Notes under the pieces: generated by a model
Seen by the model: only the letters and a program-made list of their open reading frames with translations
Database searches by the model: none
Told to the model about the DNA's origin: nothing
Made by a program: the position numbers and the translations under genes
Shown: positions 56,542 to 64,000 of the stretch, piece by piece
How the letters are laid out: each line of letters starts with the position of its first letter
How positions within the stretch are numbered: position 1 is the stretch's first letter
Assembly (NCBI GenBank): GCA_951213105.1
Contig: OX578146.1
Coordinates: 107,578,697 to 107,642,696, forward strand
Origin: Amaurobius ferox
Lineage: Eukaryota; Arthropoda; Arachnida; Araneae; Amaurobiidae
Direction of reading: 5' to 3'
DNA: 64,000 nt

Positions 56542-58179
56542 TATATTATTGCAATTACTGCAACTACTGCAGTAATATTATTGCAATTACTGCATTTAAA
56601 CTCATTTAAAAGGAAAACAACCTCTATAGTCAGTTATCCCGGTTCCACGATTTTGTAGCCCGGATGATGACCCTAGGTGACCGCGCGTCATGACCGCCCG
56701 AGTAACAATGGGATAGATATATTTCATAGATCTTGAATAAACTAAACACAGCTTAAACCTAACCAGTTTAGCTTCCAAAATCTTTTTTCAACCGATTCTG
56801 TATAATCTTCCCTATACAAGTTCAAAAACATTTATTATCAAAATAATGAAGATTCATCCGATGGGAATTTTATTTTTATAATAAATCTTTTCCATTTTTT
56901 TTCTTTCTTTTCAAAATATAAATTTGTTAAATTGGATAGTTTTACATTTTGCGAACTCTAATTCTGAGAAAAGTGTAAAAATGTTCTTTATAGCAGTCTA
57001 TATTTAAAATTTTATTCGCTCATATCCACCATACTGCAATTTGGATAATTATGTAAATTCTTAGATACTTAAATGTATTTTTCTGTAATAATACTGCATA
57101 ATACAAATTGCAGACGATTTCTAGCGTATCTTTTTAAATCGTTTTTTCATCCTCTCCGTAACCGTACTGACGTTGTTTCTCCTTTCAATAATGACGTCTG
57201 TTGCTTCGATATTCTTTTCGATGTTTCTTTGTAAAAGATTTTTTTTTTTCGTTGTAACCATAAATCTGGACGAACGCAGGACATTAACGTTAACGAAGAT
57301 AATTATGAAACGGCTATAACAGAAGCTAAATCCATTAATGAGTTATGATAATTATTGCGACAACATGCAAATTAAATATGGACGAAAAATGATTTAAATT
57401 AATGATTTAAAATTTCACATTTTTACTTCAAAATAATTTTGTTATATTTTTATGTGAATAACGTCTGTGTGGGTATTTAGCCGATATCAAATCGTTACGT
57501 ACAATGTAAACGCTTTGGACGATAATATAAATATACGATTATATAAATATACAATTATATATGTTGGAGCACAATAGATAAAAATGTACGTAATTCATAT
57601 ACATGTAATTTATTTAAATGTAAATAATTATAACTTGTTTTGTCGGAAATAGGACACTATTTACGAATGTATAAAAATAATTTCAATATTTTTAACTATT
57701 TCTTTTTTCGGAAAAAAGAAAATAAATAAATAGAAATCAGCTGTGGTACCAGTCCTATGGAGTGGAAATAGTTTTGAGTGAATAATACATTGCAAAATAA
57801 AACTTCAGTAAAGTTTACATTAAATGGCATTATAACCGTAAAACAGTTTTTCTGTTTCATTTCTTAACTTTTCAGATTTATTTGCTTCGTTTAAAGGCTT
57901 TCAAAGCGCTACAAGTAACTCGCTAACTATTTATGGAAGATAGTTTTTTAGTTTTAGAAAACTGAAAGAAGACACTTTTAGTTTTCGCCCCTCAGTTTAA
58001 TCTAGATACTGCTAGCATTCTAAAGTTTATATCATTCGTTTGCAAATAAAAATTACGTATAAATAGTTTATCATTATTGAAGGTCGCTTCCATTAAATGA
58101 TTTTTTCAAAAATTCATTCGAAAATTCGAAAATTAGTGGGGAGGTGGTCTTTAATCGCTTTTAAAATCAATAGCATTCC
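56542..58179. other. No recognisable gene
   Basis: AT-rich sequence. Text at 57815-57870 (ACATTAAATGGCATTATAAC) recurs near 58950. Confidence 0.4.
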
Positions 58180-58440
58180 AGTGTTCGCTAACTGTAAAAA
58201 TCGTACCAAATTATTTTTGAAACGCTTCATTCGTCTGTGAGATATCGCGCCCACAGACTCACGGACACACACACACTACCACTACCATCATTATCATCTC
58301 AAAAACGTTCGAGTATATGAATGCTTAAAATATGCGCTAAAGTCAAAAAATCGATTTGAAATTTTACACAGAGTCTCAATACTTTTCCCATACATTGTGC
58401 TATATATATGGGGAAAGTAAAAATATTTTTGTGTTTTTCT
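58180..58440 (-). repeat. Dispersed repeat family Y, partial inverted copy
   Basis: It reads as the complement of Y: GTCTCAATACTTTTCCCATA, then 'tatatatatggggaaagtaaaaat'. Upstream is a CA run and 'cgtctgtgagatatcgcgcc', matching the GT-run and 'gaacgaatgaacc' zone of copy 5. Confidence 0.6.
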
Positions 58441-58634
58441 TATATAGGAAACAATGATTAAGTTCAATAAAGCAAGCGTTTAATGTTTGAAGATATAAAA
58501 GTTCCAATGTGTAATGAATATAATATGTGAGTCATTCTATTCTACACAACTTCATTCTTTTAGGTTAATAGCTTCTTTTATTCATTTTTTTTTATTATTT
58601 CCTGCATGCCTCGTTAATTAACATTACCGTCGTA

Positions 58635-58870
58635 ATAATATCATAATTCACTTAATTAAATCGCTCCTGTTATGCCTGTGTTACAATTATCTACATTAAC
58701 GCTAATGATAGCGTCGGTTAAGATTTATAGTCATGTATCAGAAAAAGCTAATGCGAAGATATCAAAGCAACAGAAGTCATCAATGAAAAGGCGAGTATCA
58801 GTCATCAGTTACGGTTACGGAGGAAAACAAAAGAAAAGCTTAAAAAATTAGCTAGATCGTCTGCATTTTT
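58635..58870. repeat. Dispersed ~220-bp repeat, second copy
   Basis: It is collinear with about 54520-54745: a 'catcataattcacttaat'-like start, GATGCGAAGATATCAAAG, AAGTCATCAATGAAA, GGCGAGTATCAGTCATCA and ATCGTCTGCA, with clear divergence. No ends are defined and it is unclassified. Confidence 0.65.
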
Positions 58871-59945
58871 CTTTTATTTGCCATTAATGAAAAGGCGAGA
58901 AGTGGAGAATAAAAATAATTTCAAAATACTAGCTAGAATTATTAATCGTTTACATTAAATGGCATTATACCCATAAAAATAGTTTTTGGGCTTTAACATT
59001 TCTTAACTTTTTTTTCTAATACCTAACGAATTAAGGCATTTCATTTACTTAAACTATCTGAATGGCATCATTGAAGAAATGGCCGGCAAAAAAACTTAAT
59101 ACAGGATAATTTGGTTAATTTAGAAGGAAAAATGTCGTAGATTTTTCGCATTAATGTGCTTGTAAAAGTTCTGAAATAGATTATTTACAATAAAATTATT
59201 TTTCCGGAATTAAGTATTAATACACTAAGAGTAATGCCGAACGGAATTAAAAAAGAGAGGGAATTAGGAGGATTGAATTCAAAATTTGAGCTTTAATCTG
59301 AAATTTGTAGGAAAATGTAAAGTCTACTTCCAACATAGAAAGAATATATTCTCAGTAGCTCAAAGAAAATAGCGTTTAGCCCGATATTAGTGGTTTGTTT
59401 ATTATAAGTTCTTTATACTACTGCAACCAAAATTCAAGATTCATTGCAAACGAAGTGCTATTTATAATTAACTAGAACGAAAACGCGATAATACTCGGGA
59501 TACAAACCTCTGATTAAAATTACACCGTAACTCGATTTCTGAAAACCAACAAACTTTTAACAATACGCCTGTTAAGAACAAAACAATAAAACATGTTATG
59601 GCATCATGAATTCCGAGAATTTATTACCCCTCTTTCATGAAACCTGTAGAAATGGACACATTCCTATTTGTGACGCCAGAAATTCAGAATTTCTTTCCCG
59701 TTCGCTTCCTCCAATTGAATTTTCAAAGATTTTAAAAATCGCAACAGTTATATAAAGCCACTTAAAAATTTGTAAAAAAAAATTAATTCAGAAATAACTC
59801 TTTTTTTTTTTATTTAACTGCGAAGATATCATTCCAGATTTATGCTAAAAATTAGAATTGTGCGAATCTTCAATTAATTTTCTAATGCAATAATATAAAA
59901 AGAAAATTTGATAAAATACGCATATTTTGATGCATTTATTTATTT

Positions 59946-59977
<32 letters not shown>

Positions 59978-60223
59978 TAGTATGAAATTATTACAGATTC
60001 GGTTCAAAGCTCGTTAAAAAGCTCGGTTTTCGGTCTTTTCGATCTTGTCAAGAAGGAAACAGTGACCGTTATGGAACCAATGTCTAGGAAAATCGCTTAA
60101 AATTAACTGAAAAACTAATTCGATTTAAAAAAAAAATTGGTCTGAGGAGTCTTTGAACTCGACCTGTAATATCACTGTATCAATTTTGTTTGCAATGGGT
60201 CGAATAGATTTTCGTCTACGTGA
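58871..60223. other. No gene; G21 tract
   Basis: It contains a T-run leading into 21 consecutive G at 59957-59977. Otherwise there is nothing identifiable. Confidence 0.45.
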
Positions 60224-60227
60224 TTAA

Positions 60228-61010
60228 GGGTGAACGTCAGTAAATCTTCTGCCCTATCCGCGCTTTGTTAACTTTCGCGGCACACATGTTTCGCCGAAAT
60301 TCTGCTCAAACAGTTACGAGATATTTTCTGATAGATAAAATGCAATGCTTAGATTATATTAAAACTAAATTTAATACCCAATAAGACATACAGTATATTT
60401 TTTATTTTAATTCAAAATATTTTTGGTGCTGCCATCTGTTGTCGTAATTTAATTCATACCAACTATTTTTATTTTTTAATGAACATTTTTAAATGTTTAT
60501 TCCTTCTAATACGCTATTAAATACGACAGATCCTATATAATAATGCCATAATCACGGAAACGTAATTGAACTTGGACTTGAACTTGAAGACAAAGGAACT
60601 TGAAAACAAAACTGCAGCCCTCAGTGATGTACATTCAGATACTCTTATCAAATTTATAGAATGAGAAATTACCTTTCCGTGATTGTGGCATTAGTATATA
60701 TGATCTGTTGTTGTATTTAATACTGTATTAGAAGTAATAGATATTTAAAAATGTTCATTAAAAAATAAAAATAATCGGTATGAATTAAATTACGACAACA
60801 GATGGCAGCACCAAAAATATTTTGGATTAAAATAAAAAAATACATTCTATGTTTTATTGGGTATTAAATTTAGTTTTAATATAATCTAAGCATTGCATTT
60901 TATCTTTCAGAAAATATTTCGCAACTGTTTGAGCAGAATTTTGGCGAAAAATGTGTGCCGCGAAAGTTAACAAAGCGCGGATAGGGCAAAAGATTTACTG
61001 ACGCTCACCC
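60228..61010. mobile_element. 0.78-kb TTAA-flanked foldback element, copy 2
   Basis: TTAA lies at 60224-60227 and 61011-61014. Its long inverted repeats match those of 36208-36989 with few differences, and the unique centre lies in the opposite orientation (GAACTTGGACTTGAACTTGA near 60569). Left end GGGTGAACGTCAGTAAATCT, right end the complement of GGGTGAGCGTCAG. It is noncoding. Confidence 0.9.
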
Positions 61011-61014
61011 TTAA

Positions 61015-63181
61015 CAGACTAAAAGATTAAAAAAACAAGCATCTTCATTTATTCTCTCTCTCTCTCGAGTTTGAGAATTATTTTCATATTTAAGAAAATC
61101 CATATAATCTCTGAGTCACGATTTAGGACATACACATTAAGGTATGTTTCAAAGGAAAGTTTTATGTCTAATCTAAAACTAAAGACTACAAGATTGCAGG
61201 TATATTCATCGAAAATTTCACACACCAAATTCAATTACACCCTTAAACACCAATGCACAAAACAGTGTCAAAATGCAGGTCAGAATAATTTATTTTCATA
61301 TTCTGTCGCAAACAATTCTAACATTTCCTTCAACGCAAATAATCAACTAACAGAAAACCCAACAAATTCCGAGTTTGCACACTAATTTGTAGCTTCCAGG
61401 CGCGAAACACAGCGTCACCCTCAGAAGCCTAAACTGGAAGGAAAACTTCAACATTTAAATTACAGGCAAGCGCAGGCAGGCAGCCATTAACAGATCATTA
61501 TTGGCAAAATCTTCAGAATAAGCATTATTAAAATAAAGCAGGCAAATATAAAAACCGGGAAAACAAAATATTAAGCAAGAGACACCCCAAATTACTCAAA
61601 CAACTGCGCCTCGGCAAAAGCCGGAAGCAGCAAAAATAATTCGAAAACCAGCACAAGAAAAAAAAAAGATAAGAAAAAAAAGCTGTGATAAATTGTCTAC
61701 CGCTATGAATATAAACAAACAAAAAAGAAAAACTTTGCATCATCATACTATACATGCAGGCTCAAATGCACCTAATTTTTGAAATATAAATCTGTCTACA
61801 GAGCAGCGAAACTTGTTAAAGAGCGTCAAAATAATGCTTTAACTCGAAACTAGGACCATAATTTTTGTAGTCGGGTCCTTCCTGTTCCGTTTTGTTTAAC
61901 GAAGATGAAAAGTGAAAAAATAGCCAGTTGTTTTTCACCACTTTAGAGCGGAGGGGGTAATTTTACAGAAGGTACAGTAGAAATAGTTAAATGAGAAAAG
62001 TTTTTAGAAAAAGGTATATTATAACAATTACGCAATGGGGATAGGAACACGTGAAAAAAAAGCTACGCCAAGGTCTCTTTAATGATAAGATTATATGGTT
62101 GTAAATCGGAACAGCAATGTAGAAAAAGAAAAATAATGCAACAGAATGCCGTAAAAACAGTAATGATCTTCTTACATAATAAAAGATGTATGTATGTGTG
62201 TGTGTGCATGCGTGTGTCTTTTGTAGCGGGAAATCTATATGCTTCGGACGGCCGAAAAATTTCATACAGAGTTATTCGTATAAATTTAAAATTTATGAAT
62301 TTTTAAGGCCATGAAACGCACATTTTCCGCCATTTTGTCAAAATTTTTTACCCATCCCCGTGCTTGCGTTCCAGACGCAAGTGGTCTACGAACGATATCT
62401 CAGACTTTCAGTCTAGACATGGACTGCAATAAAATTTGCGATATTCTAAATTCGTGAATTTAAAAGATAAATTTTCAATTTTTGGAACGCAGAATTAGTT
62501 CCATATTATAAGTGCGCTCTGAAAATGTGATTTACATCGGAGGAAAACTCGCTGAGGTAGCAATAATTTTGCGATTTTTTAATTTCTGGGGTCAAGGAAT
62601 ATTACTTTTTTCTTTTTTTTACGAGTTCAAGTATTTTCATTTATTGGTGTTTATTTTAAGCAATTCAAACGTATCAACTTCCTCAGTATCGGTTGTCTAA
62701 CTTCACGAATTTAAAAGATATAACTTATAAAGCATATAAGATATTAGTAGATAAGGAAGGCCGGTTCTGCGCCGAAGGCGGAGCAATGCGGAGCGCGGAG
62801 CAAAATGGTCGCCATCTTGAATTCCGTAATCCTGGACGGGGGTGTAAAAGGGGGGTAAATGAAAAAAAAGTGGGGGTAAAAATTTTGGAGAAACTTTTTG
62901 TCGGGTGGCAACGATTTTGTAGTCTTGTACGAGGGGTTGAGGGGGAAATAAATTGTTTTAAATGAGATTTTTTTCTAAGTAGGGAAGAAAGTTTTTTCTG
63001 GATGGCAACACCGACGAAGGCGGAGCAGTGCCATCAGCCCCCCCTAGCGGCAGAAAGGAGAATTAAAATTGGGATTTTTCTGATAGTTGGGATTTTTTTT
63101 TTTCTTTTTTCTAAATGAATTAAAGGTGTTAATGAGGATAATTAAATAAAGTAATTAAGTATTAAATGCCTGTATACCAGG
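61015..63181. other. No recognisable gene
   Basis: It includes a (TC)n run near 61053-61067, a GT-rich run near 62190-62218 and, at 62765-62800 and 63012-63030, two related GAAGGCGGAGCA motifs. Frames of 60-104 codons are unsupported. Confidence 0.4.
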
Positions 63182-63345
63182 AGCATGTCAAAGACATGTC
63201 AAGGGGTATGCCAACGGTGTACCAAGGGTGTACCAAAGGGATATGCTGAAGGCACGCCAATATCCCTCCGCCTTCTAAGAAAAGAGTACTTTTCCTATTC
63301 GTATGTTAAGGGTATACCAAGGGGTATGCTGAAGGCATGCCAAGG
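63182..63345. repeat. Degenerate short-period repeat
   Basis: Imperfect copies of a 12-15 bp motif (AAGGGGTATGCCAA, AAGGGTGTACCAA, AAGGGTATACCAA) in two clusters. Confidence 0.7.
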
Positions 63346-63402
63346 CTCTACAATACCCCTCCCCTATATGGCGGTTACGAAGTGAACTGCGGGAATTTTA
63401 CA

Positions 63403-64000
63403 TTTTACTAACAAAATTTCGTAAATGCAAGTTTTTTTCATATATTTTTTCGCAAATGTAAGTTTTTTACTTTTCAAAAACCACACTTGTGCCGTTTTCT
63501 CTATGGAAATTAACATAGGTTTTCGCACTTGTGCTATTTTTTAACGTTTTTTCACAAAAACATACTTTTTACTAACAAAATTTCGTAAATGCAAGTTTTT
63601 TCTTATATTTTTTTCGCAAATGTAAGTTTTTTACTTTTCAAAAACCACACTTGTGCCGTTTTCTCTATGGAAATTAACATAGGTTTTCACACTTGTGCTA
63701 TTTTTTAACGTTTTTTCACAAAAACATACTTTTTACTAACAAAATTTCGTAAATGCAAGTTTTTTCTTATATTTTTTTCGCAAATGTAAGTTTTTTACTT
63801 TTCAAAAACCGCACTTGTGCTGTTTTCTCTATGGAAATTAACATAGGTTTTCGCACTTGTGCTATTTTTTAACGTTTTTTCACAAAAACATACTTTTTAC
63901 TAACAAAATTTCGTAAATGCAAGTTTTTTTCTTATATTTTTTCGCAAATGTAAGTTTTCTACTTTTCAAAAACCACACTTGTGCCGTTTTCTCTATGGAA
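63403..64000. repeat. 164-bp satellite array, open at window end
   Basis: The landmark ACTAACAAAATTTCGTAAAT recurs at 63407, 63571, 63735 and 63899, giving an exact 164-bp period. Units carry CACACTTGTGCCGTTTTCTC and CGCAAATGTAAGTTTT and differ by only a few bases and T-run lengths. The array continues past the window edge, so its size is unknown. Confidence 0.95.

Overview
This window reads as a gene-poor, AT-rich stretch of an animal nuclear genome. It is packed with transposable elements at different stages of decay, and no host protein-coding gene could be recognised. The mix of Tc1-type DNA transposons, a Penelope-like remnant, Helitrons, a Ty3/gypsy element, 5S-rRNA-derived SINEs and long homopolymeric G/C tracts suggests an arthropod, perhaps an arachnid. 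That placement is inference, because no taxon-specific host gene is present.

Layout. 1-3.3 kb: a dispersed repeat (called family Y here) with an internal array of about fifteen 66-bp units. 4.0-6.5 kb: a second dispersed family (X) in inverted arrangement, with a decayed Tc1-like transposon inside one arm. 8.6 kb: a 5'-truncated SINE. 10.2-12.5 kb: fragments of a Tc1-like transposase and of a Penelope-like GIY-YIG endonuclease, an X copy, then a hammerhead-like RNA motif. 13.65-17.3 kb: a Tc1-like element with both terminal inverted repeats, interrupted by a 2.24-kb element flanked by TTA. 18.7-19.1 kb: a full-length SINE whose head is 5S rRNA. 19.7-20.05 kb: a Helitron 3' end.

23.25-34.85 kb holds the only intact coding unit: a complete Ty3/gypsy LTR retrotransposon on the minus strand. 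It has a 5-bp target-site duplication, two LTRs of about 1.68 kb that look identical except for a G-run, and one uninterrupted Gag-Pol frame. Protease, reverse transcriptase, RNase H and integrase residues are all visible. Between the Gag zinc knuckle and the protease lie four 11-residue repeats, each with a motif of the type bound by dynein light chain LC8.

36-61 kb contains two copies of a 0.78-kb TTAA-flanked foldback element, a complete short Helitron, another X copy, several Y copies, a tRNA-His-derived sequence that carries an encoded CCA, two related solo LTRs with 4-bp duplications, and a 64-bp stub of the same SINE family. The window ends in a 164-bp-period satellite that runs off the edge.

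The elements do not form a pathway, but they nest and so record relative ages: SINEs and solo LTRs sit in older repeats, one DNA transposon sits inside another, and the gypsy element is clearly young. All similarity statements come from reading by eye, without alignments or database searches.
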